Below are positions 18,298-28,254 of a DNA stretch of 64,000 nucleotides, piece after piece. The position numbers were made by a program, and so were the translations under genes. Each line of letters opens with the position of its first letter. Positions within the stretch are counted from its first letter, which is position 1. Source of the DNA: CAVZMI01 sp050011775. Lineage in GTDB: Bacteria; Bacteroidota; Ignavibacteria; UBA10030; CAVZMI01. The notes beneath the pieces are model-generated. The model was not told the DNA's origin. It did not search any database and saw nothing but the letters and a program-made list of their open reading frames with translations. The stretch covers positions 62,001 through 126,000 of the forward strand of contig JBEKIL010000005.1 of the NCBI GenBank assembly GCA_050011775.1. The letters are read 5' to 3'.

Positions 18298-19629
18298 CTA
18301 TGACGTTTTTCGTGAGTTAAAAAAGTTTGTCAGAATTTCTCTGAGGTCGGGGCGGGCTATCTCATCCAATTCATAGCGGACGCGAACCGACGGTTTCTTG
18401 ATGGTAATTTCGCGGCGTAAATCGATCGGTGTTCCAATTATCACAGCGTCGCAATCGACGCGATTGATTGTTGTTTCAAGATCTTTAAGTTGTTTTTTCC
18501 CGTATCCCATGGCCGGCAGGAGCATTCCTATTTTCGGATATTTCCTGAATGTTTCGGCTATTGAATCGACGACCCAGGGGCGTGGATCGATAATTTCCGA
18601 TGCGCCATATTTTTTTGCTGCAATAATGCCTGCTCCAAAAGTCATTTCTCCGTGTGTGAGCGTCGGTCCGTCTTCTACAACCAATACCCGCTTTCCGCTT
18701 ATGACTCTTTCATTATCCACTGATATTGGCGATGCCGCTTCGACAATTATCGCATGTGGATTTAGTGTCCGGATGTTTTTTCTGACGATATCCACATTTT
18801 CACGGGATGCCGATTCGACTTTATTGACCACTACGACATCGGCAAGTCTGACGTTCGTCGCACCCGGATAATAGGTTAATTCATGGCCCGGCCGGTGCGG
18901 ATCGACAACCGTGATGGTGAGATCGGGTTTATAAAAGGACATATCGTTGTTCCCGCCGTCCCACACGATCACATCGGCTTCTTTCTCGGCTTCTCGTAAG
19001 ATAGCCTCGTAATCGACGCCGGCATAAATAATTGTTCCATTGACTATATGGGGTTCATATTCCTCCATTTCTTCAATGGTACACTGGTTTCGTTTCATGT
19101 CATCAATCGAGCCATAGCGCTGTACTTTTTGTTTTACAAGATCGCCATACGGCATCGGATGCCGGACTGCGACGACTCTCTTTCCCATTGCACGCATCAG
19201 GTTGCACACCTTTCGCGACGTCTGACTCTTCCCGCAGCCGGTACGTACGGCGACAACGGCAATAACAGGGACGGAACTCTTCAGCATCGTATGTCGAGTA
19301 CCGAGTACTTTAAAGTCGGCTCCGGCAGCCATGGCAATTGCGCTTCGTTCCATGACGTATTGATAACTCACATCCGAGTATGAAAAAACCACTTCATCTA
19401 TATTATATTGTGCAATCAATTTTGGAAGTTCCGATTCGGTAAAAATTGGAATTCCGTTTGGATACGACCGTCCTGCCAGCTCTGCGGGGTATTTTCTTCC
19501 TTCAATATTGGGGATTTGTGTCGCAGTAAACGCAACAACATTATAGCATTCATTATCGCGAAAGACTGTGTTGAAATTATGGAAATCCCTTCCTGCCGCT
19601 CCCATTATCAATACGTTAATCCGTTTCAT
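18298..19629 (-). CDS. COG2403-type P-loop protein, cyclic 2,3-diphosphoglycerate synthetase-like
   Basis: A 443-residue two-part protein. Residues 1-115 form a Rossmann-like domain beginning INVLIMGAAGRDFHNFN. From about 120 comes a P-loop NTPase with Walker A GCGKS at 131-135 and later VIVWDGGNNDMSFY, VVDPHRPGHE and VVVNKVESAS (an NKxE-like base-recognition motif). Family members are annotated as predicted GTPases or cyclic 2,3-diphosphoglycerate synthetase, an assignment that comes from archaeal enzymes and may not hold here. It is packed between glmS (18 bases) and ornithine carbamoyltransferase (6 bases), which suggests a part in carbamoyl-phosphate or amino-acid metabolism. The real reaction is unknown. 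Confidence 0.8.
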   Translation of the reverse strand: MKRINVLIMGAAGRDFHNFNTVFRDNECYNVVAFTATQIPNIEGRKYPAELAGRSYPNGIPIFTESELPKLIAQYNIDEVVFSYSDVSYQYVMERSAIAMAAGADFKVLGTRHTMLKSSVPVIAVVAVRTGCGKSQTSRKVCNLMRAMGKRVVAVRHPMPYGDLVKQKVQRYGSIDDMKRNQCTIEEMEEYEPHIVNGTIIYAGVDYEAILREAEKEADVIVWDGGNNDMSFYKPDLTITVVDPHRPGHELTYYPGATNVRLADVVVVNKVESASRENVDIVRKNIRTLNPHAIIVEAASPISVDNERVISGKRVLVVEDGPTLTHGEMTFGAGIIAAKKYGASEIIDPRPWVVDSIAETFRKYPKIGMLLPAMGYGKKQLKDLETTINRVDCDAVIIGTPIDLRREITIKKPSVRVRYELDEIARPDLREILTNFFNSRKTS

Positions 19630-19647
19630 ATATCCTCATACAGAATA

Positions 19648-21474
19648 TTATTCTACTGTCACACTTTTTGCCAGATTCCTTGGCTGGTCGACATCGCATC
19701 CTCTCTGAATTGCAATGTAATATGCGAGCAATTGGAGGGGGATAATCGTTAATATGGGAGAGAGAAATTCCACCGTATCAGGAACGCAAATAGTATGTTC
19801 GACCAACGATTCAAGCCTGGAATCCTTCTTATCTGTCACGGCCAGAATGCTTCCATGTCTGGCCTTGACTTCCTGGATATTCCCGAGAATTTTTTCATAT
19901 GTCCGATCATGCGGTGCGATAAAGACGACAGGCATCCGTTCGTCTATCAGGGCAATTGGTCCGTGCTTCATTTCCGCCGCAGGATATCCTTCGGCATGTA
20001 TATAGGAAACTTCTTTTAGTTTCAATGCTCCTTCCAGTGCCACCGGGAAATTATAACCTCTGCCTAGATAGAGAAAATTATGATTGTTGGCATAATCAGC
20101 CGCAATTCCTTTAATGTGTTCTTCCTCATTGAAAATCTTTTTTACTTTTTCCGGAATGCTCAGCATCTCATCTAAGAGTTGATCGGTCCGGTTATTCGAG
20201 ATTCCCCGCAGACGGGCCATCAACAGAGTGATCAAAGCGAGCACGACCAGCTGTGATGTGAATGCCTTTGTCGATGCAACACCAATTTCCGGACCCGCAT
20301 GGATATACACTCCCGCATCGGTTTCACGGGCAATCATTGAACCCACGACATTGCAGATACCGAACACTTTGGCCCCTTTGTTCTTCGCCTCCCGCAGTGC
20401 TGAAAGAGTATCCGTAGTTTCTCCACTCTGACTGATTACCCACACAATAGTATTCGGTTGTATGATCGGATCCCGATAGCGAAACTCGGATGCATAATCG
20501 ACTTCGACGGGAATCCTTGCATATTGTTCGAGCATGTACTTTCCGATCAATGCCGCATGCCACGAGGTTCCACATGCGGTAATGATGAATCGCTCTGCGC
20601 GCTGCAGATCCGGCACGACATCGGTCAGACCGCCCAGTTTTATCGTCCCTTCTTTTTTCAACACTCTTCCGCGCATTGCATCCGTCAGCGTTTCAGGCTG
20701 GGCGTGTATCTCTTTCAGCATGAAGTGGGGATATCCTCCCTTTTCAATTGCTTCGATGTCTAGCGTTATTTCTTCGACTTCCTTTGTAATTTCAATATTC
20801 TCGATGTTCTTTGTAGTAACACCCTTTCGCGTAACGATTGCAATCTCGTCCTCGCCTAATACCATGGTTTGTCGTGTATAAGGAAGAAATGCCGAGGCGT
20901 CGGATGCAATAAAATTTTCATTTTCACCGAGTCCGATAACCAGAGGGCTCCCTTTTCTTGCCACAATAATTTTATCCGGTTCATCCTTGCAAATCACGGC
21001 AATCCCAAACGTTCCAGTGATTTCCTTCAGTGCGCGGCGGACCGCTGTTTCAATATCCGTCGTGCCGTCATGAAACTTTCCGATCAGCTGAACCATCGCT
21101 TCGGTATCCGTCTCAGTCGTGAAGGTGCATCCCCCTCGTTCAAGTGTCTGACGGATGGACGCATGATTTTCAATTATTCCGTTATGAACGAGAGCTATCG
21201 AACCCGACGAATCCTGGTGGGGATGGGCATTCCGATCGTTCGGTTCACCATGCGTAGCCCACCGTGTGTGTCCTATGCCCATCGTTGCTTTCGAACTATC
21301 AAGAATGCGCACAAGATCCGATACCTTGCCGGCTTTTTTTTGGATTCGCAAATCACCGTTATCCATCAAAGCGATTCCGGCCGAGTCATATCCCCGATAT
21401 TCAAGACGTTTTAGGCCATCCATAATTATCGGAAGCGCTTCTTTGTAACCGATATAGCCTACGATTCCGCACAT
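19648..21474 (-). CDS. glmS: Glutamine--fructose-6-phosphate aminotransferase
   Basis: A 608-residue enzyme making glucosamine-6-phosphate from fructose-6-phosphate and glutamine, the entry to peptidoglycan and lipopolysaccharide amino sugars. The N terminus MCGIVGYIG supplies the catalytic Cys after Met removal; GHTRWATHG and the N-terminal glutaminase domain follow. Two sugar-isomerase domains begin near residues 290 and 460 (ACGTSWHAAL; SQSGETTDTL; GRGYNFPVALEGALKLKEV), and the C-terminal PRNLAKSVTVE is the usual end. No glmS ribozyme is expected, since the gene lies 33 bases after pgeF within a same-strand series. Confidence 0.97.
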   Translation of the reverse strand: MCGIVGYIGYKEALPIIMDGLKRLEYRGYDSAGIALMDNGDLRIQKKAGKVSDLVRILDSSKATMGIGHTRWATHGEPNDRNAHPHQDSSGSIALVHNGIIENHASIRQTLERGGCTFTTETDTEAMVQLIGKFHDGTTDIETAVRRALKEITGTFGIAVICKDEPDKIIVARKGSPLVIGLGENENFIASDASAFLPYTRQTMVLGEDEIAIVTRKGVTTKNIENIEITKEVEEITLDIEAIEKGGYPHFMLKEIHAQPETLTDAMRGRVLKKEGTIKLGGLTDVVPDLQRAERFIITACGTSWHAALIGKYMLEQYARIPVEVDYASEFRYRDPIIQPNTIVWVISQSGETTDTLSALREAKNKGAKVFGICNVVGSMIARETDAGVYIHAGPEIGVASTKAFTSQLVVLALITLLMARLRGISNNRTDQLLDEMLSIPEKVKKIFNEEEHIKGIAADYANNHNFLYLGRGYNFPVALEGALKLKEVSYIHAEGYPAAEMKHGPIALIDERMPVVFIAPHDRTYEKILGNIQEVKARHGSILAVTDKKDSRLESLVEHTICVPDTVEFLSPILTIIPLQLLAYYIAIQRGCDVDQPRNLAKSVTVE

Positions 21475-21506
21475 ACTGCTCCTTTTGTTTTTTCCCAGAC
21501 TAATTT

Positions 21507-22250
21507 TTATCGTACAATCCCGATGACACCCATCATTCTCCCACCCATTTTTCCGTCACGCCGGTAAGAATGAAAAAGATCAGATTCATGAATTGTACAT
21601 TGTGTATATATTTCAATGGACTCACCCGGAACACCTTGAGTTACAAGCTCATCCTTATTTGCCCTTTTCAAATCAATACGAGGCTTCAATCCGGAGCGGT
21701 CCACCACTTTTGCCGAAAATCTTTGTGCAACCTCCTCATCTACTTCATAACAGCATCCACCGGCTGCAGGACCAAGGCATGCAACGATATTGGCAGGAAT
21801 AGAACCAAATGTAATATGCATTGCCTCGAGTCCAAATTTCACAATGCCATTGGCAGTTCCGCGCCACCCTGCATGAAGAATGGCAACTGCTTTCTGAACA
21901 GGATCATAGAGAAGAATCGGAACACAATCTGCCACACTGACAGTAAGGAATACACCAAATTCCTTTGTCATCAGTCCGTCACTGTTCTTAAATCCTCCCG
22001 GTGTTTTTACATGAGCGATATTCGTACTGTGACACTGAATTGGAATTGCGAGCTCATCAAGACCGATGTGAAGACGCCCAAAAAACAATTCCCTATTTCG
22101 AATCACATTCAGCCGGTCGTCACCGGCATTGAAACTCAGGTTGAGTCCATACAGACCGGGGCTTACGCCTCCCACACGAGTCGAAAATGCCGCAACCACT
22201 GCGGGATATGGTTGAAATATTTTTGGCCTGAGAATGTTCAGCTGCGGCAT
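21507..22250 (-). CDS. pgeF: Peptidoglycan editing factor PgeF (YfiH, laccase-domain family)
   Basis: A 247-residue protein of the multicopper-polyphenol-oxidase/YfiH family. The metal and catalytic triad is present: His74 in QCHST, Cys109 in SVADCVP and His126 in LHAGWRGTA. In E. coli the family removes wrongly placed L-Ser from peptidoglycan precursors; purine nucleoside phosphorylase-like activity is reported for other members. It starts eight bases after the trans-sulfuration gene stop and is followed by glmS, so two consecutive genes serve cell-wall synthesis. Confidence 0.88.
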   Translation of the reverse strand: MPQLNILRPKIFQPYPAVVAAFSTRVGGVSPGLYGLNLSFNAGDDRLNVIRNRELFFGRLHIGLDELAIPIQCHSTNIAHVKTPGGFKNSDGLMTKEFGVFLTVSVADCVPILLYDPVQKAVAILHAGWRGTANGIVKFGLEAMHITFGSIPANIVACLGPAAGGCCYEVDEEVAQRFSAKVVDRSGLKPRIDLKRANKDELVTQGVPGESIEIYTQCTIHESDLFHSYRRDGKMGGRMMGVIGIVR

Positions 22251-22258
22251 GTGCAGAG

Positions 22259-23581
22259 TTATTTTTTACGTAACGCCATGAGCCCTTTTTTCAAATCGCT
22301 TATTATATCATCGACGCATTCCATCCCGATGGATAGACGAAGTCCACCCGGATCAATTCCGGCTTTTTCCTGTTCGCCTGCTGGAATTGCGGAATGGGTC
22401 ATAGAGCTTGGGTGTTCGATAAGTGTACGGATATTTCCCAGGCTTACTGCAAGTGTTATTGTATAGGCATACTTTGCGATCCAATTTATAAGTTTTTCAC
22501 CCCGCTGTCTCCGTTCTTTTGGAGTTCGCCCTTTCAGAATAAAATAGATCAATGATCCGGGTGCAAAATTTCCTTCGTAGTCGATCATCTGCCGCCGTCC
22601 GAGTTCATATTGCGGATGCGATTCGAGTCCGGGATATCTAACGGTCTCGATCCGCTCATCAAGCGAAAGAAATGTGGCAATCTCGTGTGCGGAACGTTCC
22701 TGATGTTTCAAACGCACCGCGAGGGTCGGGAGCCCGTACACAAGAATCGGCCATGCACTTTTACCAGCCAGGACACCGCCAAAATCTTTCCGATATAGAA
22801 GAAGGCGGTCGCGGCTCCATTCCGGACCGATCACTGCTCCTCCCATGTCCGTTCCGAATCCCCCTATATTCTTCGTCAGTGAATGCACGACAAAATCCGC
22901 CCCCATTTCCAATGGACGCTGGCAGAATGGTGTGGCGAATGTATTATCGATGACTGTATATATCTGATGATGCGGACGGCGACGTGCATTTTCTTCCTTG
23001 ACCATTCGGGATATTGCAGCGATATCGATGAGGTCGAGGTTGGGATTCACAGGACTTTCGAAATAGAGAACGCGGGTATTGGGAGTGATGTGCTTCCGGA
23101 GCAGCTTCAGGTTCGTCATATTGAGGAGCCGAACCCCGATATTGTATCGAGGGTACCAATTTCGCATAAGTGAAAAAGTACATCCATAGAGCGCATCATG
23201 CGCTATGATTTCGTCTCCCGATATCGTAAGAATTCCCAGCGCAGCAGAGACGGCAGCCATCCCGGTTGCAAATGTAACGGCTGTTTCGCCCCCTTCGGCA
23301 AATGCGAGGCTTTCTTCGAGGAGTCCTTTATTCGGCTCTCCAAGCCTGTCGTAGATATAGATCGGCGCTTTTGTCGGTGATTCTTTGGCGTGCGCGAATT
23401 CCACAAATCCCTGCGCGCCCCGTTTTGCACTATCGAGTCTGAAAGTCGCGGATGAAGATATCGGCGGTACCAGCTGGTGACTATAGTCCCACTTCGTGGT
23501 GAAGGCCTTACCATGAATGAGCAACGTTTCCATTGCACAGTGCTGCGATTTCACATCGGACTTTCGCTTCTTCGCTTTCAT
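22259..23581 (-). CDS. Cys/Met metabolism PLP-dependent enzyme (cystathionine synthase/lyase family)
   Basis: A 440-residue trans-sulfuration enzyme. I chose the ATG at 23581 because AAAGGAGA lies just upstream; the open frame extends 20 codons further but without a site. Family marks are TLLIHGK near the N terminus, IYIYDRLGEPNKGLLEE, the aromatic stacking region AHDALYGCTF, and the pyridoxal lysine in HSLTKNIGGFG. The C-terminal SLGNIRTLIEHPSSMTHS and LRLSIGMECVDDII are typical. The family includes cystathionine gamma-synthase, cystathionine lyases, methionine gamma-lyase and O-acetylhomoserine sulfhydrylase; the subtype cannot be fixed by eye, though the C-terminal motifs sit well with a gamma-lyase or sulfhydrylase. 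Confidence 0.88.
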   Translation of the reverse strand: MKAKKRKSDVKSQHCAMETLLIHGKAFTTKWDYSHQLVPPISSSATFRLDSAKRGAQGFVEFAHAKESPTKAPIYIYDRLGEPNKGLLEESLAFAEGGETAVTFATGMAAVSAALGILTISGDEIIAHDALYGCTFSLMRNWYPRYNIGVRLLNMTNLKLLRKHITPNTRVLYFESPVNPNLDLIDIAAISRMVKEENARRRPHHQIYTVIDNTFATPFCQRPLEMGADFVVHSLTKNIGGFGTDMGGAVIGPEWSRDRLLLYRKDFGGVLAGKSAWPILVYGLPTLAVRLKHQERSAHEIATFLSLDERIETVRYPGLESHPQYELGRRQMIDYEGNFAPGSLIYFILKGRTPKERRQRGEKLINWIAKYAYTITLAVSLGNIRTLIEHPSSMTHSAIPAGEQEKAGIDPGGLRLSIGMECVDDIISDLKKGLMALRKK

Positions 23582-23637
23582 GGCACCGTCTCCTTTTACT
23601 GTGGCGTCACGCGGCAAAGACCGGTAAGTCGTCGGAC

Positions 23638-26600
23638 TCACAGATGGGTGGGCGTCGCAGCGGGGAGTTGGATTGTGACTTGTGTACCCTCGCCCGGCTG
23701 ACTGACTACGGTAATCGTTCCATGAAGATCCTCGATCGTTTTCTTTACAAGAGCAAGCCCTAACCCCATCCCGTCAGTCTTTGTTGAAAAACTCGGCTCA
23801 AAGAGCTTGTCGCGGATTTCTTCCGGAATGCCAACCCCAGTATCACGTATATCGATAATTATATTCCCCTTTTCCACGACCGTCATCACCGTGATCGTGC
23901 CTGTTTGGGGAATTGCCTGAACTGCATTACGGAGAATATTGACGAAGGCACGACGCAACTCTTCACGATCGGCAACAACAAGTGGCATAGTATCGGCAAA
24001 ATTTCTGTGAAATGCAATCCGTTTTTCATCCTGAAAAAGTGTTACTGACTCGTCGAGCATTTCGTTTATATCGCATTCTTCGATTCGTTGCCGAGGCATC
24101 CGTGCAAAGTGCGAGAATTCGGATGCAATACGACTGAGGACCTCGATTTGTTCGATGATTGTCTTCGTTACCCGCTGCAGGATGTCTCCAAAATTATCAA
24201 CCCTGTCCGCATAAGCCTGACGAAGATGTTGGATCGATAATTTGATCGGTGTTAGTGGATTCTTTATCTCGTGAGCAACCTGTTTTGCCATTTCTTTCCA
24301 TGCGAGTTCTCGTTCAGCCTTTGCCAGCTGTTCACGGCTTTGCTGCAATTCATGCGCCATGCTGTTGAAAGATTGTACCAGATCGCCAATTTCATCCGTA
24401 CGATTAACTGGAAGCGAGAAATCAAAGCGACCGTGAGCAATATCCTGTGTTGCCGTTCCTAAAGTGCGAAGCGGCAGCGTGATGCGGTGAGCAATGATGC
24501 TTCCAGTTACGACAATAAACAACGCCACAACAAAATATCCGGCAAAGAGAAACGCATTTACCATGACAAGATCCTGATATATATCCGACTGGCGGGTAAT
24601 GGTCGGGACGGCGACCACTATTGCCACTTCGCCGTGACGATTACGGATCGGACGATATCCCGTAGTATATCGATAGCGTCCGATTTTCGATACTTCACTA
24701 AAAAAATTATCACCTTCGATGACAGTCCGGGCATATGCATCGGCACTCAACCGTAGATCCACGAGTTCGGAGACGAAGAGTTCGGGCCTGCTTGTAGCTT
24801 CCAGCCGGCCGTTATTAAAGAGATAGAAATCAATCCCGGTCTGCATTGAAATCTGCTGGCACCTTACGTCATCGATGATCTGCCAGATAGTATCATCTTC
24901 CTTCGAGACGCCGTTCATTAGGTTTGAGACGACAATATCGAGCTCCCGGGCCAGCTCACGCTGCACAGATCGTCTACTTTGATCGACCATGATCTGGCGA
25001 TTTGCGTAGCTTAGTATCAGTAGCGGAACAAGCGATACAAAGAAAAGCCCAAGGAGGAGTTTTGTTCGAAATGAGATCCGCGGCCTTCCGTATCGAAAAA
25101 CGCGAAAAATTATGAACGCCAGGGAAAAAAGCGTTACGAGAAGCGTGGTAAAAAGCATCAATTTTGAAGCGATAAAGATCCTCCACTGGAAATTCTGCTC
25201 GACAAGACTAATCCCAAGCACATTACCTGCAGACGCATCCTCCATAGGTACATAGAGAGTACGAAACGATCGATCGTTGATATTTTCACTCATCCATGCC
25301 ATCTGCGGCTGCGGTGTTTTCAGCATTTGCTGCATTTCCGGCGGAAGCATCCGCTCACGCGGTATGATCTCATCGGTTGATGAAACCATGACTCCACCCC
25401 GATATTCTGAAAAGACCAGCTCCTGAAAACTCGTTTCAAGAGTCGGCCGAATGCCTGCCCGGAGTATTTCGGGATTATTCGGCCCTGTAAAAGCATTATG
25501 ACTCGTTACCACACCTATATAGATCGTTCCGAGTTTGCGGTTCGCGGGTGAGAGAACGGGTTCGGCACATTCATATATGCTCAAGTCACCGATAAGACGA
25601 GTCGATCGAACCTGACGGGGTTGAAAACCGTTTTGTTCAAGAGCAATGAGCCGGCGAGTGAAGTTCGCCCGTGTCACATTTTCAATTCCGATGTCGAACT
25701 GACTGATTATTTTCTGTGTAGAATCAAATACTACCACAGCCGAGTTATAACCTTCTTTGCTCAGCGTACTCTGAGCCCACGTCGTGAAAGCCACTTTCAG
25801 ACGCCTATCATACGGCATTTCATTCCTGAGCGCTTTCTTAACTTCGTCGTTTGTCGATACCGATTTTGAAACATCGAGCAACGTTTGTTCCATCCATGCA
25901 TCGACAGGACGGATCAGCTCGAGTGCCAGTGCCTGAACTTTATCACGGTCGCGTTCGTACGCGGCCTCATAACGGACAAAAAGAAGAACGATGACAGAAC
26001 CCAGGACAAGATATGTCAGGCGTCTCACCCGCCATAAAGATTTACCGTTAACCATTGATTTATATAACCAGACAGCTGTGAGAAGTGTCGCAACAACCAA
26101 TCCGCCCCTCAGCCACTGAGTAATGAGTTGAGAAAATGAGAGAATCCCAAAGACCCAGCCGCCGATCAACAGCCATCCACCTATAATCAACACAGCACGA
26201 TACTGATGCACTTGGAAAAGCGCTGCGAATAATACGTAGACGAGAAAAAGGAAAAAGGCTATAAGAAACAGGATCAAAGAAAATGTCAATATAATAAGCG
26301 CGCATTCCATCACACCCGTCACATATCCCGGAAGAATTGTCGTCGGATCATTAAATGTTATGGTTGAATCGAACACGGCACTCCAGACCGAAGCTGCATA
26401 TCCCCGGATAACCAGAGAAGATATAAAAGGCGCGATGAAGAGAAGAGCAATCGATAAAGTCCGTGAGGTGAATATCATCCGCTGACGAACGGTATCGATC
26501 ACTGCCAGCAGAATCAGGAGCACCTCGACTAAGACAACGACGACGGTAATAAAAAGATCACCGAGTGATTGTGCGACTCCGAAACCAAATGGTGACCCGA

Positions 26601-27570
26601 AGTAGAGCGGACTAAAGATGCTATCTTCAAAAAATGCACCGGGAACTTCAAAGAATATCCATATATAACGCACAATCCATAAAATGATAGATAAAAGAAT
26701 AAACCGACGCCACGTTGATAATGCTTTCGCATACTTCCAGCATATGATCAGTATGACGATTGAAAGAATAGTCACCATTCCGTTGAAGATACGGTCAAAT
26801 ATAAGATTGACGTCTGCGAGGTATTCCGTTTTCCCAATTATCGGCAGGGTTACGATCCCGATCGGACGATGATCGATGCTCATCAGTTCTGCAGAGATGC
26901 GTGCGCTATCCTGAGCGGGACTTCCGTTCGTGTCAAATATATATTCCACCGATTGACCGAGCTCCTGACGCACGAGCTCCTGAATACCTGAGCTCGCAAG
27001 AAAACGATTGTGGAATGGATATGAAATTTCGACGGTTCGACTGACGACAACGACAGTAGTTACTTTACCGGTATTCAAAGGAGAAATAATGGAAAGATAG
27101 GAATATACGGCACCCTGTGACACAGTTGAGAAGGTCTTTCCTGCGAGAGCGCTGTCGATATCACGATAGCCAATTGGTATGCTTCTTCCCTTCCAGGCGA
27201 TGAGATGCGAGGCCGAGTCGTAGATCTCGATGCTCCAGTCCTCAGGGCATCGAAAATCATGGAGAAACGAGAAGAGCAATGTATCGCGTATTTCTTTCGC
27301 CGATTCCAGTGCGGCAACGAGTGACGGGGCATGAAGAATCTTTTCCGATAACTCATTTGTACTTGATTGATATTCTTGAAATGCCGAAACTGCCCGTGAG
27401 AGATCAACGGCCGATTTCGATCGCTGTATATCCTCCCATCGCCCCTCGGTATATCTGACAACCAATACTTCGGATATACGATCGACTGCCATTAATCCGA
27501 GAATCAACACGACGATATACCAATATCTTGTTCGTATCTTCCGCGGTAGTAAGGACGAAATCGTTTTCAT
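23638..27570 (-). CDS. Large membrane sensor histidine kinase (NtrY-like C terminus)
   Basis: A 1310-residue kinase, much larger than usual. Helix 1 lies near residues 18-36 and is followed by a periplasmic sensor domain of about 220 residues. A block of roughly eight or more membrane helices comes next (about 250-510), then a second periplasmic sensor region, another helix pair, and a HAMP domain (ITLPLRTLGTATQDIAHG). The dimerisation domain holds the phospho-acceptor His near 1100 in AKQVAHEIKNPLTPIKLS. The ATP-binding domain shows NILRNAVQAI, DTGVGIPEE and GMGLGLALVKK. No response regulator is adjacent; the nearest in the window is at 41180. It presumably reads envelope stress or a small ligand. 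The 57-base gap to the next gene suggests cotranscription. Confidence 0.9.
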   Translation of the reverse strand: MKTISSLLPRKIRTRYWYIVVLILGLMAVDRISEVLVVRYTEGRWEDIQRSKSAVDLSRAVSAFQEYQSSTNELSEKILHAPSLVAALESAKEIRDTLLFSFLHDFRCPEDWSIEIYDSASHLIAWKGRSIPIGYRDIDSALAGKTFSTVSQGAVYSYLSIISPLNTGKVTTVVVVSRTVEISYPFHNRFLASSGIQELVRQELGQSVEYIFDTNGSPAQDSARISAELMSIDHRPIGIVTLPIIGKTEYLADVNLIFDRIFNGMVTILSIVILIICWKYAKALSTWRRFILLSIILWIVRYIWIFFEVPGAFFEDSIFSPLYFGSPFGFGVAQSLGDLFITVVVVLVEVLLILLAVIDTVRQRMIFTSRTLSIALLFIAPFISSLVIRGYAASVWSAVFDSTITFNDPTTILPGYVTGVMECALIILTFSLILFLIAFFLFLVYVLFAALFQVHQYRAVLIIGGWLLIGGWVFGILSFSQLITQWLRGGLVVATLLTAVWLYKSMVNGKSLWRVRRLTYLVLGSVIVLLFVRYEAAYERDRDKVQALALELIRPVDAWMEQTLLDVSKSVSTNDEVKKALRNEMPYDRRLKVAFTTWAQSTLSKEGYNSAVVVFDSTQKIISQFDIGIENVTRANFTRRLIALEQNGFQPRQVRSTRLIGDLSIYECAEPVLSPANRKLGTIYIGVVTSHNAFTGPNNPEILRAGIRPTLETSFQELVFSEYRGGVMVSSTDEIIPRERMLPPEMQQMLKTPQPQMAWMSENINDRSFRTLYVPMEDASAGNVLGISLVEQNFQWRIFIASKLMLFTTLLVTLFSLAFIIFRVFRYGRPRISFRTKLLLGLFFVSLVPLLILSYANRQIMVDQSRRSVQRELARELDIVVSNLMNGVSKEDDTIWQIIDDVRCQQISMQTGIDFYLFNNGRLEATSRPELFVSELVDLRLSADAYARTVIEGDNFFSEVSKIGRYRYTTGYRPIRNRHGEVAIVVAVPTITRQSDIYQDLVMVNAFLFAGYFVVALFIVVTGSIIAHRITLPLRTLGTATQDIAHGRFDFSLPVNRTDEIGDLVQSFNSMAHELQQSREQLAKAERELAWKEMAKQVAHEIKNPLTPIKLSIQHLRQAYADRVDNFGDILQRVTKTIIEQIEVLSRIASEFSHFARMPRQRIEECDINEMLDESVTLFQDEKRIAFHRNFADTMPLVVADREELRRAFVNILRNAVQAIPQTGTITVMTVVEKGNIIIDIRDTGVGIPEEIRDKLFEPSFSTKTDGMGLGLALVKKTIEDLHGTITVVSQPGEGTQVTIQLPAATPTHL

Positions 27571-27600
27571 CGGCGTTTTTAAGTCACAATAAATATTGAA

Positions 27601-28038
27601 CTAATACAGATGAATCTGCGTTATGACCCATTGTCGTTCGACAAGATTGAGCATGACATAGATTTGAAGATTTTCCTTTATCCCCCGGCATATGAATCTT
27701 CCTCCACCTGTGGCAAACGCGTTTTTTATCGATTCCTGCCGTGTCGTAAAAGTAAAACTCAGCGTCTTTCGCACACCGAAGAAATTCTTCAGGATCGAAA
27801 AAGCCTGGTTTTTACTGTAGCAACCGGATCGATCTCCACTCATTGAAATGGCAATTTGAGGTCCGAGGTCCCGGGAAAAGATGTCAACGTCACCGGCAAC
27901 AATCCCCTTCTCGACAAGATCAATGATTTCCCGCGGATCGTTCTGTCGATTCTGAAATGCGTCAAGAGAATAAAAAACAATAAAAAAAATAATGAGAAAA
28001 AGGGGTGCGGGATTTCTATATCGACATGTTTTATTCAT
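27601..28038 (-). CDS. DUF4783-like exported protein
   Basis: About 145 residues from the ATG at 28038, chosen because a signal-like sequence follows (APLFLIIFFIVFYSLDAF); the frame is open to 28161 but lacks any ribosome binding site there. The mature part (VEKGIVAGDVDIFSRDLG, GCYSKNQAFSILKNFFG) matches the DUF4783 pattern, an SnoaL/NTF2-like small fold common in Bacteroidota exported proteins. The function is unknown. It ends 30 bases before the histidine kinase and may be cotranscribed with it. Confidence 0.65.
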   Translation of the reverse strand: MNKTCRYRNPAPLFLIIFFIVFYSLDAFQNRQNDPREIIDLVEKGIVAGDVDIFSRDLGPQIAISMSGDRSGCYSKNQAFSILKNFFGVRKTLSFTFTTRQESIKNAFATGGGRFICRGIKENLQIYVMLNLVERQWVITQIHLY

Positions 28039-28254
28039 GATCGGCTTTGTTAAAAATACCATTTCTCGCATCAAAACGCAACCGCCTTTTCTCCCGGACC
28101 GGGGAGCTAATAAAAAACACCACGGGGACATCGCCTTCATGATGTCTCCCCCGATCATCATTCCGGTATGTCCCCGTAAAATGCTTTTTTCTGACTTTTA
28201 ACGACTGTCTCGATTCAAAAATAACTTGAAGTAAAGATACTGAGTCTATACTTC

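Noticed and set aside
19648..21474. glmS ribozyme upstream of glmS
   Set aside because: Only 33 bases separate glmS from pgeF, too few for the ribozyme.
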